Below, piece by piece: positions 6,426 through 13,339 of a stretch of 21,879 nt of DNA. Source of the stretch: JBFMFR01 sp040752025 (lineage in GTDB: Bacteria; Chloroflexota; Anaerolineae; Anaerolineales; UBA4823); the NCBI GenBank assembly GCA_040752025.1, contig JBFMFR010000075.1, positions 1 to 21,879 on the forward strand, given 5' to 3'. Position 1 is the first letter of the stretch. Each line of letters opens with the position of its first letter. The translations under genes were made by a program, and so were the position numbers. The notes below the pieces were generated by a model that saw only the letters and a list, made by a program, of their open reading frames with translations, did not search any database and was not told the DNA's origin.

Positions 6426-6974
6426 ATGGCTCATCCGATGAAGGAACGTTATCAGAATGAGGTTGTTCCGGCCCTGATGAAGGTGCTCAACCTGAGCAAT
6501 ATAATGCAGGCGCCACGCGTCGAAAAAGTGGTCGTGAATATCGGCCTGGGCGAGGCGTTGGATAACCCAAAGGGGCTGGAAGCCGCTGTAGCTGATCTGG
6601 GACAAATTACCGGGCAGCGCCCCGTAATTACCAAGGCTCGCAAGAGCATTGCTGCCTTCAAGCTACGTGAAGGCCGGGCGATCGGCGCCAGGGTTACATT
6701 GCGCGGTGAGCGCATGTGGTCCTTTTTAGATCGCTTGATGAATGTTGCCCTGCCGCGCGTACGCGACTTTCGAGGCGTTTCGCCAAATTCCTTTGACGGG
6801 CGTGGTAATTACACCCTGGGATTTCGCGAGCAGCTAGTATTCCCCGAAATCGAGTACGATAAGATCGACAAGGTGCGCGGTTTGGAAGTGACGATCGTTA
6901 CTTCGGCGCGCAGCGATGATCACGGCAGGCATTTATTGCAATTGCTCGGCATGCCGTTTGCGAAGGAAGGATAA
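6426..6974 (+). CDS. rplE: 50S ribosomal protein L5
   Basis: L5 binds 5S rRNA and contacts P-site tRNA. The 182-residue product has an N-terminal MKERYQNEVVPALM segment, then the VEKVVVNIGLGEA strand and an ITGQRPVITKARKSIAAFKLREG block. RDFRGVSPNSFDGRGNYTLG, followed by EQLVFPEIEYDKI, completes the family pattern. Length is typical. GGAG (6415-6418) lies 7 bases before the ATG. An ATG four codons further in (6438) is also possible, but the upstream start has the better ribosome binding site. rpsN follows after only 3 bases. Confidence 0.97.
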   Translation: MAHPMKERYQNEVVPALMKVLNLSNIMQAPRVEKVVVNIGLGEALDNPKGLEAAVADLGQITGQRPVITKARKSIAAFKLREGRAIGARVTLRGERMWSFLDRLMNVALPRVRDFRGVSPNSFDGRGNYTLGFREQLVFPEIEYDKIDKVRGLEVTIVTSARSDDHGRHLLQLLGMPFAKEG

Positions 6975-6977
6975 CCG

Positions 6978-7160
6978 ATGGCAGCAAAGAAGTGGTTTAT
7001 AAGAGAAACGCGGCGCAAATACCCCACGCGTGTGCGCAATCGATGCAAGATTTGTGGGCGACCGCGCGGTTATATTCGGCGGTTCGGCCTGTGCAGGATT
7101 TGCTTCCGCGAGTTGGCGCTCCAGGGCAAGATTCCTGGTGTGGTTAAGGCGTCCTGGTAG
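6978..7160 (+). CDS. rpsN: 30S ribosomal protein S14, zinc-binding short form
   Basis: S14 is a late-assembling protein of the small-subunit head. This 60-residue form is the short type Z version. It has a basic N-terminus (KWFIRETRRKYPTRVRNRC) and four cysteines (C23, C26, C39, C42), with GRPRGYIRRFGLCRIC spanning the zinc site. It ends GKIPGVVKASW, as in Gram-positive relatives. All ligands are intact, so it should need zinc. AAGGA (6967-6971) is 6 bases before the ATG. It sits in the standard L5-S14-S8 position. No longer, cysteine-free S14 copy is present in the window. Confidence 0.98.
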   Translation: MAAKKWFIRETRRKYPTRVRNRCKICGRPRGYIRRFGLCRICFRELALQGKIPGVVKASW

Positions 7161-7180
7161 CCGGGTGGAGGATAGAGAAA

Positions 7181-7594
7181 ATGAGTATTTCTGATCCTAT
7201 CGCTGATATGTTGACCCGCATGCGCAATGCGGTCATTGCTGGGCATAGCATGGTGGTGTTGCCAAGCTCGAAGATCAAGGTGTCTATCGCCAAGATCCTG
7301 AAAGAAGAAGGCTATATCAGCAGCTATGATGTTGTGGATGGCAAGATCGTTGGTTCTAAGTTGCTGCGTGTTCGTATGAAATACGTGGGCGAGCGACGAG
7401 AGCGCCGTTCTGTAATCACGGGGTTGGAGCGGATAAGCCGCCCTGGTCGCCGTGTGTATACCAACAAGCAGGAAATCCCCTGGGTGCTTTCCGGCATTGG
7501 CATTGCTATCTTGTCGACTCCTAAGGGTGTCATGACAGGACAGCGTGCTCGCCAGTTAGGCGTGGGCGGCGAGATCCTGTGCAAAGTGTGGTAA
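7181..7594 (+). CDS. rpsH: 30S ribosomal protein S8
   Basis: S8 binds the central domain of 16S rRNA; in E. coli it represses the spc operon. The 137-residue product starts SISDPIADMLTRMRNA and ends with the hallmark GIAILSTPKGVMTGQRAR, then GGEILCKVW. Between these are IAKILKEEGYI and the SRPGRRVYTNKQEIP segment. The length is a few residues above the E. coli form, within the family range. GTGGAGGA (7165-7172) is 8 bases from the ATG. The end of the gene carries the very strong ribosome binding site for rplF. Confidence 0.98.
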   Translation: MSISDPIADMLTRMRNAVIAGHSMVVLPSSKIKVSIAKILKEEGYISSYDVVDGKIVGSKLLRVRMKYVGERRERRSVITGLERISRPGRRVYTNKQEIPWVLSGIGIAILSTPKGVMTGQRARQLGVGGEILCKVW

Positions 7595-7604
7595 GGAGGT
7601 AGCC

Positions 7605-8147
7605 GTGTCAAGAATTGGTCGCTTGCCGGTGGTTGTACCCAAGGGTGTAGATGTCGAGATTAAAGGCTCGCATGTGCGCGTGAAAGGGCCTAAGGGTGAA
7701 TTGCAGCGTGTTTTCCCCGCTTCTATGGAAGTTGTTTTCCAGGATGGGGTGATCGAAGTAAAGCGTCCCTCGGATGAGAGCACTCATCGCTCATTGCATG
7801 GGATGACCCGGGCACTTATCAATAATATGGTCGTTGGCGTCCACACTGGATTCGAGAGGGTGCTTGAAATCAATGGCGTTGGTTATCGCGCCGAAATGAA
7901 TGGCAATAATCTGGTGTTGTACGTTGGTTATTCGCATCCGGTAGTCATGGAACCACCGGCTGGGATTTCTTTCGAGGTCGATAACCGTACTCGCCAGGTC
8001 AAAGTTTTGGGCTATGACAAGGAAATGGTTGGACAGGTTGCTGCCAACATCCGCAAGGTTCGCCCGCCTGAGCCTTACAAGGGCAAAGGCATCAAGTACC
8101 TTGAAGAAAAAATCCGCCGCAAGGCTGGTAAAGCTGGTAAGGTGTAG
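7605..8147 (+). CDS. rplF: 50S ribosomal protein L6
   Basis: L6 lies near the factor-binding centre and the sarcin-ricin loop. The 180-residue product opens SRIGRLPVVVPKGVDVEI, typical of L6. It repeats the L6 fold in a second half with GVGYRAEMNGNNLVLYVGYSHPV and ends RPPEPYKGKGIKYLEEKIRRKAGKAG, the strongest L6 signature. The start is a GTG at 7605, preceded by a perfect AAGGAGGT (7593-7600) with 4 bases spacing. That is the best anti-16S match in the cluster. rplR follows after 2 bases. Confidence 0.98.
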   Translation: MSRIGRLPVVVPKGVDVEIKGSHVRVKGPKGELQRVFPASMEVVFQDGVIEVKRPSDESTHRSLHGMTRALINNMVVGVHTGFERVLEINGVGYRAEMNGNNLVLYVGYSHPVVMEPPAGISFEVDNRTRQVKVLGYDKEMVGQVAANIRKVRPPEPYKGKGIKYLEEKIRRKAGKAGKV

Positions 8148-8149
8148 AA

Positions 8150-8518
8150 ATGGCTACGAAACAATCTCGTTCTGTGGCGCGCGCTCGCCGGCATGTGCGA
8201 GTGCGTAAGCACTTGAATGGTACTCCTGATCGCCCTCGCTTGAATGTCTTTCGCAGCCTGGCGGAAATCTACGCCCAGGTGATCGATGACCAGGCCGGGC
8301 AGACGCTGGTTTCTGCTTCCAGTATCGATCATGAACTGCGCTCGCAGATGGCTGGTCTGAAGAAGTCTGAACAGGCGCGCCTGGTGGGTAAGGCTCTGGC
8401 CGAACGGGCGAAAGAAAAAGGGATTCAACAGGTCGTATTCGACCGTGGTGGTTATCGCTATAGTGGGCGTGTAAAAGCGCTGGCAGATGCCGCCCGCGAA
8501 GGCGGTCTGGAATTCTAG
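8150..8518 (+). CDS. rplR: 50S ribosomal protein L18
   Basis: L18 binds 5S rRNA with L5 in the central protuberance. The 122-residue product has a basic N-terminus (ARARRHVRVRKHLNGTPDRPR), then LNVFRSLAEIYAQVIDDQAGQTLVSAS. It ends with VVFDRGGYRYSGRVKALADAAREGGLEF, the classic L18 ending. Length is normal. The ATG is 2 bases after the rplF stop, with AAGGTG (8139-8144) 5 bases upstream. The following 48-base gap to rpsE holds a small GCCTGCACAGGC palindrome (8532-8543) and a good AAGGAG for rpsE. Confidence 0.98.
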   Translation: MATKQSRSVARARRHVRVRKHLNGTPDRPRLNVFRSLAEIYAQVIDDQAGQTLVSASSIDHELRSQMAGLKKSEQARLVGKALAERAKEKGIQQVVFDRGGYRYSGRVKALADAAREGGLEF

Positions 8519-8566
8519 TAGAGGCTACGGGCCTGCACAGGCACCAACCCCTACAAGGAGAAGGAT

Positions 8567-9097
8567 ATGTCAGACTACGAGTTTGCAGAATACACACAGG
8601 AACTGGACGAGCGTGTCGTGGATATTGCTCGTGTGGCAAAAGTTGTGAAAGGCGGCCGCCGGTTTTCTTTCCGTGTGACCGTTGTCGTGGGTGATAACCG
8701 TGGCAGCGTGGGCGTTGGGATTGGCAAAGCCAATGCCGTTCCTGACGCGATGCGCAAAGCCTCTGAGCGCGCTCGCAAGGATATGCACAAAGTATCGATT
8801 TACAGCACTACCATCCCGCATGAGGTGATTGGAAAGATTTCTGGAGCGCGGGTGCTGCTGAAACCGGCCTCGGCCGGTACGGGCGTGATCGCTGGTGGTG
8901 GTGTGCGTGCTGTCTTGGAAGCGGCCGGGATTTCGGATATCCTGACCAAGTCGCTGGGTAGCAATAACATCTTGAACGTGGTTTTGGCTACGATGGAAGC
9001 GCTGGATCAATTGAAGTTCCCCCAGGAAGAAGCGGCTCGCCGTGGTAAATCGCCGAAGGATTTGATTCCATTCTGGGAGCGGAGGAAAAATGGCTAG
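8567..9097 (+). CDS. rpsE: 30S ribosomal protein S5
   Basis: S5 acts in decoding fidelity and lies at the mRNA entry channel. The 176-residue product has an acidic N-terminal tail (about 20 residues, rich in D and E), then VAKVVKGGRRFSFRVTVVVGD. GVGIGKANAVPDAMRKASERARKD and KPASAGTGVIAGGGVRAVLEAAGI, followed by DILTKSLGS, complete the S5 signature. The tail is a common length variation. AAGGAG (8555-8560) is 6 bases before the ATG. Its last 8 bases overlap the start of rpmD, so L30 translation is coupled. Confidence 0.98.
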   Translation: MSDYEFAEYTQELDERVVDIARVAKVVKGGRRFSFRVTVVVGDNRGSVGVGIGKANAVPDAMRKASERARKDMHKVSIYSTTIPHEVIGKISGARVLLKPASAGTGVIAGGGVRAVLEAAGISDILTKSLGSNNILNVVLATMEALDQLKFPQEEAARRGKSPKDLIPFWERRKNG

Positions 9098-9299
9098 TTC
9101 CGCACCTTCTGAAAAAATTGTCCGCATCACGCTGGTGAAGAGCCCAATCGGGTATTCCAAGCGTCATAAGGCTACGATCCGGGCGCTTGGCTTGCGCCGC
9201 ATGAACCAGACTGTGGAGCACGTTGACTCTGCGACACTGCGTGGCATGCTTGCAAAGGTCAACCACCTGGTTGTAGTCGAAGAATCTGTGGAAGCGTAG
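9090..9299 (+). CDS. rpmD: 50S ribosomal protein L30
   Basis: L30 is a small large-subunit protein with a ferredoxin-like fold. The 69-residue product reads IVRITLVKSPIGYSKRHKATIRALGLRRMNQTVEHVDS, an unmistakable L30 core, and then LRGMLAKVNHLVVVEE. The first eight residues (ASSAPSEK) are a short extension relative to the E. coli form. The gene overlaps the end of rpsE by 8 bases. GGAGG at 9081-9085, inside rpsE, is 4 bases before the ATG. rplO starts 8 bases after its stop. Confidence 0.97.
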   Translation: MASSAPSEKIVRITLVKSPIGYSKRHKATIRALGLRRMNQTVEHVDSATLRGMLAKVNHLVVVEESVEA

Positions 9300-9307
9300 G
9301 AAAAAGC

Positions 9308-9760
9308 ATGAAACTACACGATCTTAAACCACAAGAAGGGTCGAAGAAAGACCGCAAGCGCGTTGGGCGCGGTATTTCTGGCGGCCAGGGCAAGACCGCT
9401 GGTCGCGGCACCAAGGGTCAGGGTGCCCGCTCGGGCGGTAACTCCCGCCTGTATCACCAGGGTGGCAACCTGCCCTTCTTCCGCCGACTGCCTTTCGTGC
9501 GTGGTAAAGGCTTTACACCGTTCAACCGCGTCGAATATAACGAGGTGAATCTGGACCAACTGGCAAGTTTTGCTGTTGGCAGTGATGTCACCCCAGAGGC
9601 ATTAGCTGAGGCGCGCTTGCTGCGCGATGCGCGTAACCCGGTGGCAATTCTGGGTCGCGGCGAAATCGAAGTGGCGCTCAAGGTGCGCGCTCACCGGGTA
9701 AGTAAAGGTGCGCGTGCGAAGATCGAAGCTGCCGGGGGCAGCGTCGAGCTGATTGAATAA
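9308..9760 (+). CDS. rplO: 50S ribosomal protein L15
   Basis: L15 is a late-assembly large-subunit protein with an extended N-terminal tail threaded through 23S rRNA. The 150-residue product opens MKLHDLKPQEGSKKDRKRVGRG. The glycine-rich GQGKTAGRGTKGQGARSGG stretch follows, and a globular C-terminal half ends VSKGARAKIEAAGGSVELIE. The segment LYHQGGNLPFFRRLPFVRGKGF replaces the more common FEGGQMPL-RRLPK-GF; this variant occurs in Gram-positive-like lineages. The binding site is a modest AGGA near 9298. The gene ends immediately before the AAGGAG of secY. Confidence 0.97.
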   Translation: MKLHDLKPQEGSKKDRKRVGRGISGGQGKTAGRGTKGQGARSGGNSRLYHQGGNLPFFRRLPFVRGKGFTPFNRVEYNEVNLDQLASFAVGSDVTPEALAEARLLRDARNPVAILGRGEIEVALKVRAHRVSKGARAKIEAAGGSVELIE

Positions 9761-9775
9761 AAGGAGCCTTTTACC

Positions 9776-11128
9776 ATGAAGCGGTCTGCTTGGCGTTATT
9801 TGTGGACAGCCCATGACATCCGCCGTAAGTTGCTGATCACCGTCGCTTTGCTGGCGATCTACCGCCTGGCTGCGCACGTGCCTGTGCCAGGAGCGAACCG
9901 GGAGGCGATTGCCTCGATCTTGCAGCAGGGCGGAGCCGGCGGCACACTGGTCGGATTGCTGGATCTGCTTTCCGGGGGTACGGTGTCGAATTTCTCCGTG
10001 CTGGCAATGGGTGTATATCCATACATCACAGCCCAAATCATTTTGCAGCTCCTGGTGCCAATTATCCCGGCGCTGCAGAAGCGTATGGAAGAAGACCCGC
10101 GCGAAGGCAGAAAGTGGATGGAGAAATGGACTTATTGGCTTGCAGTGCCTATGGCGGCGCTGGAAGCCATCGGTCAGATCAATTTGTTCAACCAGCTTTC
10201 GCAAGGGATACCCGTTTTGGATAGTTTCGGCCTGATGCCTGGTCCCACATTGATCCCTTCGCTGGCGGTAATCCTGAGCATGACTGCGGGCACGATGTTT
10301 GCCATCTGGTTAGGCGAGCTGATTTCGGAGTTTGGTATCCGTAATCAGGGTCTGTCGTTGATTATCTTTGCTGGCATTGTCTCGCGCATCCCGGTCAACT
10401 TGCTGAGCATCTTAGCGGATCAAGAAAACTGGTGGAAGCTGTTGTTGATCACCACGTTTGTGACCACGGCGGTGATCTTCGCCATCGTTTTCGTGCAGCA
10501 AGGCCGGCGCAACGTGCCCGTGATGTATCCGGGGCGGCGCGTTGGCAACCGCATGTCCATGCCTGTCAAGGGCACGCTGCCGCTGATGGTCAACATGGCC
10601 GGCATGATCCCGCTGATCTTTGCCCAATCCTTGCTCACCTTCCCGGCGATCATCGCCAGTTTCTTCGTCAACTCGGCCACTGAATGGGTACGCAATGGCG
10701 CTACAGCCATCTACACGATGTTCAATGGCCAGGGAACTTATTCCTGGGTCTATTGGATTTCGTACTTCGTCATGGTGGTGGCCTTCACCTTCTTCTATAC
10801 AAACGTGCTGTTCACGCAGCAAAACTATGGCGAGAATTTGAAGCGTATGGGCGCGCAAATTCCAGGTGTGAGCCGCGGAGCGCCTACACAGCGCTATTTG
10901 AACCGCGTGCTCAGTCGCATCACTTTCCCTGGGGCATTGTTCCTGGGTATTGTAGCGATTCTGCCGTGGTTGTTAGGGTTGATCATTCCGTTGGGGCGAA
11001 GCGCAGACTTGATGTTGGTACAGTCCGCTGGCTTGCTGATCGTGGTGGGCGTGGTGCGTGACATTTTCTTCAACATCGAGGCCGAGCTCAAACTACACGG
11101 TTACGACGAGTCGCTCTTGGTTCGTTAG
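9776..11128 (+). CDS. secY: Protein translocase subunit SecY
   Basis: SecY is the channel subunit of the Sec translocon in the cytoplasmic membrane. The 450-residue product has ten hydrophobic segments in the usual pattern. The first lies near residues 19-35 (LLITVALLAIYRLAAHVPVPG) and the plug region near residues 60-75. The cytosolic loop carries RNVPVMYPGRRVGNRMSMPVK and then GTLPLMVNMAGMIPLIFAQSL, a clear SecY signature. The loop with NYGENLKRMGAQIPG follows, and the tail ends ELKLHGYDESLLVR. AAGGAG (9761-9766) is 9 bases before the ATG. It sits between rplO and adk, the common arrangement outside the proteobacteria. SecE and SecG are not in this window. Confidence 0.98.
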   Translation: MKRSAWRYLWTAHDIRRKLLITVALLAIYRLAAHVPVPGANREAIASILQQGGAGGTLVGLLDLLSGGTVSNFSVLAMGVYPYITAQIILQLLVPIIPALQKRMEEDPREGRKWMEKWTYWLAVPMAALEAIGQINLFNQLSQGIPVLDSFGLMPGPTLIPSLAVILSMTAGTMFAIWLGELISEFGIRNQGLSLIIFAGIVSRIPVNLLSILADQENWWKLLLITTFVTTAVIFAIVFVQQGRRNVPVMYPGRRVGNRMSMPVKGTLPLMVNMAGMIPLIFAQSLLTFPAIIASFFVNSATEWVRNGATAIYTMFNGQGTYSWVYWISYFVMVVAFTFFYTNVLFTQQNYGENLKRMGAQIPGVSRGAPTQRYLNRVLSRITFPGALFLGIVAILPWLLGLIIPLGRSADLMLVQSAGLLIVVGVVRDIFFNIEAELKLHGYDESLLVR

Positions 11129-11138
11129 GAGGAAGACG

Positions 11139-11795
11139 ATGTCGATCTATTTGGTACTGTTGGGACCGCCAGGTGCTGGAAAAGGCACGCAGGCGCAGCG
11201 AGTTTCACAGAAGCTGGGACTGCCCCATATTTCGTCAGGTGATATCTTTCGAGAGAATCTGAAGAACCAGACGGATTTGGGCAAGCTGGCCAGGGGCTAC
11301 ATGGATCGGGGCGAACTGGTGCCTGATGATGTCACCATTTCGATGATCCGTGAGCGTCTGGCTCGTCCCGATTGTACCAATGGCGCGCTGCTGGATGGTT
11401 TCCCGCGCACACCTGCCCAGGCGAATGCCCTGGCTGAGATGCTCAAAGCCCTCGGCGGCCAGGTGAATGCTGTGCCTTACATCAAAGTGCCTGAAGATGT
11501 GTTGATCGAGCGTCTGACCGGACGCTGGACATGCCGCGCCCAGGGACATGTGTTTCACGAAAAGCACAACCCCCCGAAGCAGTCTGGCGTTTGCGATCAC
11601 GACGGCTCTGAACTTTACCAGCGCGATGATGATAAGGCGGAGACAGTAATTAACCGCATCCATGTCTATTTTGAGCAAACGATGCCGCTGATTGAGTATT
11701 ATCAGCAGGCAGGGGCGTTGCTCGAAATTGATGGCGCCCAGAGCATCGATCAGGTATCTGCCGAATTGCTGAAGAAGCTCTCGGAGAGGGTCTGA
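11139..11795 (+). CDS. adk: Adenylate kinase
   Basis: Adenylate kinase interconverts ATP plus AMP with two ADP in the cytoplasm. From the ATG at 11139 the product is 218 residues. It has the P-loop GPPGAGKGTQ (9-18), an AMP-site ISSGD (31-35), DGFPRT (86-91) and a long-form LID from about 126 to 163 ending QRDDD. The start is set by TTAGGAGGAA (11126-11135) and the MSIYLVLLGPPG opening; the frame is open further upstream, but that part lies within secY. The LID zinc site is partial: C132-x2-Q135 and C152-x2-D155. The second Cys ligand is therefore replaced by Gln, while Asp in the fourth place is known in Bacillus enzymes. map follows after 4 bases. Confidence 0.97.
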   Translation: MSIYLVLLGPPGAGKGTQAQRVSQKLGLPHISSGDIFRENLKNQTDLGKLARGYMDRGELVPDDVTISMIRERLARPDCTNGALLDGFPRTPAQANALAEMLKALGGQVNAVPYIKVPEDVLIERLTGRWTCRAQGHVFHEKHNPPKQSGVCDHDGSELYQRDDDKAETVINRIHVYFEQTMPLIEYYQQAGALLEIDGAQSIDQVSAELLKKLSERV

Positions 11796-11799
11796 CAGG

Positions 11800-12570
11800 A
11801 TGAGTTGGGAACGGAACGTAATCGTTAAGAGTAAAGCCGAGTTGGATTTGATGCGGCAAGCTGGCAGGGTCAATGCCCTGGCGCTGGCAACTGTGCGCGA
11901 TCTGATCAAGCCCGGAATAACCACAGGAGAATTGGACGCAGCGGCCGAAGCGTTTATCCGTGGGCACGGCGGTGTGCCGATTTTCAAAGGTTATCCCGGT
12001 CCATATCCTTATCCTGCAACTCTCAACGTCAGCATCAACGAAGAGTTGGTGCATGGTATTCCGGGAAAGCGGAAGATCAAAGATGGCGATATCGTTTCAG
12101 TGGATTGTGGCACATTGTTGAACGGTTTCGTGGGCGATTCTGCCTTTACGATGGGTGTGGGTGAAATCTCGCCGGAAGCAAAGCGACTGATTGAAGTGAC
12201 CGAACAGGCTTTGCAGATCGGAATCTCCCAGATGCGGCCGGGTAACCACACGGGTGATATCTCGGCTGCCATCCAGCAATATGCAGAGAGCCATGGTTAT
12301 CAGGTCACGCGTGAATATACAGGACATGGCGTTGGCAGGCAGATGCACGAAGGCCCTCAGGTCCCGAACTATGGAACGCCCGGGCGCGGTATTATGCTGC
12401 GGCCCGGAATGACTATTGCTTTGGAACCGATGGTGTTGATCGGCACATCTAAGACTCGAGTTCTGGCAGATCAATGGACGGTGGTTTCTGCTGATGGATC
12501 GCTGACCGCTCATTTCGAACACTCGGTGGCAGTGACCGATGGCGAGCCCATGATCCTGACTCTTCCATGA
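11800..12570 (+). CDS. map: Methionine aminopeptidase, type I
   Basis: This enzyme removes the initiator methionine from nascent proteins. The 256-residue product has the five metal ligands expected of the family. D102 is in SVDCGT, D113 in VGDSAFT, H176 in the GHGVGRQMHE block, E209 in IALEPM and E240 in HFEHSVAVT. His85 lies in VHGIPGKRKI, the usual substrate-side histidine. There is no N-terminal zinc-finger or SH3-linker extension. The start at 11800 is 4 bases after the adk stop, and only a loose purine run within the adk end serves as a binding site, suggesting coupling. It closes the secY-adk-map trio. Confidence 0.98.
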   Translation: MSWERNVIVKSKAELDLMRQAGRVNALALATVRDLIKPGITTGELDAAAEAFIRGHGGVPIFKGYPGPYPYPATLNVSINEELVHGIPGKRKIKDGDIVSVDCGTLLNGFVGDSAFTMGVGEISPEAKRLIEVTEQALQIGISQMRPGNHTGDISAAIQQYAESHGYQVTREYTGHGVGRQMHEGPQVPNYGTPGRGIMLRPGMTIALEPMVLIGTSKTRVLADQWTVVSADGSLTAHFEHSVAVTDGEPMILTLP

Positions 12571-12579
12571 AACTCGCTC

Positions 12580-12608
12580 TAGACGAAACAAACGGTAGCT
12601 AGTATAAT
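12580..12608 (+). promoter_or_regulatory. Candidate sigma70-type promoter before rpmJ
   Basis: TATAAT at 12603-12608 is a perfect -10 consensus. TAGACG at 12580-12585 matches four of six bases of TTGACA with an ideal 17-base spacer. Transcription would begin near 12615 and run through rpmJ, rpsM, rpsK, rpsD, rpoA and rplQ. It lies in the only A+T-rich stretch of this part of the cluster. This is the best promoter candidate I see in the + strand cluster; activity is inferred from consensus match only. Confidence 0.55.
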
Positions 12609-12614
12609 TATAAC

Positions 12615-12695
12615 TTTGGCTGGCTAGAATCGAGCGGTAAAGCAGATCGTATGCTCCGGAAGAAACCTGCCAGTCAGAAAAAGGAGAACGGAATC
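12615..12695 (+). promoter_or_regulatory. rpmJ leader with a hairpin next to the ribosome binding site
   Basis: Bases 12615-12624 can pair with 12669-12678 as an uninterrupted 10-base stem: CTGGC (12620-12624) with GCCAG (12669-12673), extended by Watson-Crick and three G-U pairs. The stem closes a 44-base loop. It begins where transcription from the upstream promoter would start and ends two bases before AAGGAG (12681-12686) of rpmJ. The position suggests control of ribosome access for the alpha operon, but the binding partner is unknown. Confidence 0.4.
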
Positions 12696-12809
12696 ATGAA
12701 GGTTTCTGCATCAATCAAAAAACGCTGTGCGAACTGCAAGATCGTCAAGCGTAAAGGCGTTCTGTACGTAATTTGTGATAATCCAAAACATAAGCAGAGA
12801 CAGGGATAG
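12696..12809 (+). CDS. rpmJ: 50S ribosomal protein L36
   Basis: L36 is a tiny zinc-ribbon protein of the large subunit. The 37-residue product reads MKVSASIKKRCANCKIVKRK, then GVLYVICDNPKHKQRQG. Its zinc ligands are C11, C14, C27 and H32, the standard Cys-Cys-Cys-His set, so this is the zinc-containing form. Length is exactly that expected. AAGGAG (12681-12686) is 9 bases before the ATG. infA, which usually precedes it in many bacteria, is missing. rpsM starts 4 bases after the stop. Confidence 0.98.
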   Translation: MKVSASIKKRCANCKIVKRKGVLYVICDNPKHKQRQG

Positions 12810-12813
12810 GCAT

Positions 12814-13200
12814 ATGGCACGTATTGAAGGTGTTGATCTTCCGCGTAACAAGCGGATTGAAATTGGCTTGACATATATCTTTGGCATCGGTTTGCCCCAT
12901 TCTCACGAGATCCTGGCAGCAACCCAGGTGAATCCTGACAAGCGGGTCAAGGATTTGACCGATGCTGAAGCCAACCTGCTGCGCGATTATATTGCTCAGA
13001 ACTTTAAGGTTGAGGGTGATCTGCGCCGCGAGGTGCAGTTGAATATAAAACGACTGATCGAAATCGGCAGCTATCGTGGTTTGCGTCATCGCCGCAACCT
13101 GCCGGTAAACGGTCAGCGGACACGAACCAATGCGCGCACGCGCAAGGGTCCAAAGAAGACAGTAGCGGGCCGCGGACGACGTCGCGGTACCAAGAAGTAA
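12814..13200 (+). CDS. rpsM: 30S ribosomal protein S13
   Basis: S13 is a small-subunit head protein that contacts P-site tRNA and forms intersubunit bridges. The 128-residue product opens MARIEGVDLPRNKRIEIGLTYI, contains the helix-hairpin region (GIGLPHSHEILAATQVNP), and has SYRGLRHRRNLPVNGQRTRTNARTRKG, the S13 signature. It ends in a basic tail. The ATG at 12814 is chosen because it begins the conserved text; the upstream in-frame codons belong to the end of rpmJ. The binding site is weak (GGATAGG just before the ATG), so translation is probably coupled to rpmJ. It is followed by a 139-base structured spacer. Confidence 0.97.
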   Translation: MARIEGVDLPRNKRIEIGLTYIFGIGLPHSHEILAATQVNPDKRVKDLTDAEANLLRDYIAQNFKVEGDLRREVQLNIKRLIEIGSYRGLRHRRNLPVNGQRTRTNARTRKGPKKTVAGRGRRRGTKK

Positions 13201-13339
13201 GTTTGCCAGCGGTCTGGCCGATGGCTGTTGCCTCCAGGTTGGGTCCTTCCACCCAGCGGCTACCTGGAAAGCAAAACAGTCTGGCAGGCGCATGCAAGCA
13301 ACGATCTGGCAATGATGTTCTAAACAACAGTGAGGTGCT
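13201..13339 (+). promoter_or_regulatory. Structured spacer between rpsM and rpsK (possible leader)
   Basis: This 139-base gap holds no gene but has clear symmetry. The main stem-loop pairs TCCAGGT (13233-13239) with ACCTGGA (13262-13268) and TGGGT (13240-13244) with ACCCA (13251-13255). It has a six-base bulge (13256-13261) and a six-base loop. Upstream, GCCAG (13205-13209) pairs with CTGGC (13214-13218) across a CGGT loop. The same left arm, as TTGCCAG (13203-13209), could instead pair with CTGGCAA at 13306-13312, close to the rpsK start, or in part with 13281-13286. That is a switch-like set of alternatives. No T-run follows the hairpins, so termination is unlikely. Confidence 0.4.

Noticed and set aside
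8519..8566. Terminator between rplR and rpsE
   Set aside because: GCCTGCACAGGC gives only a four-pair stem and no T-run follows.
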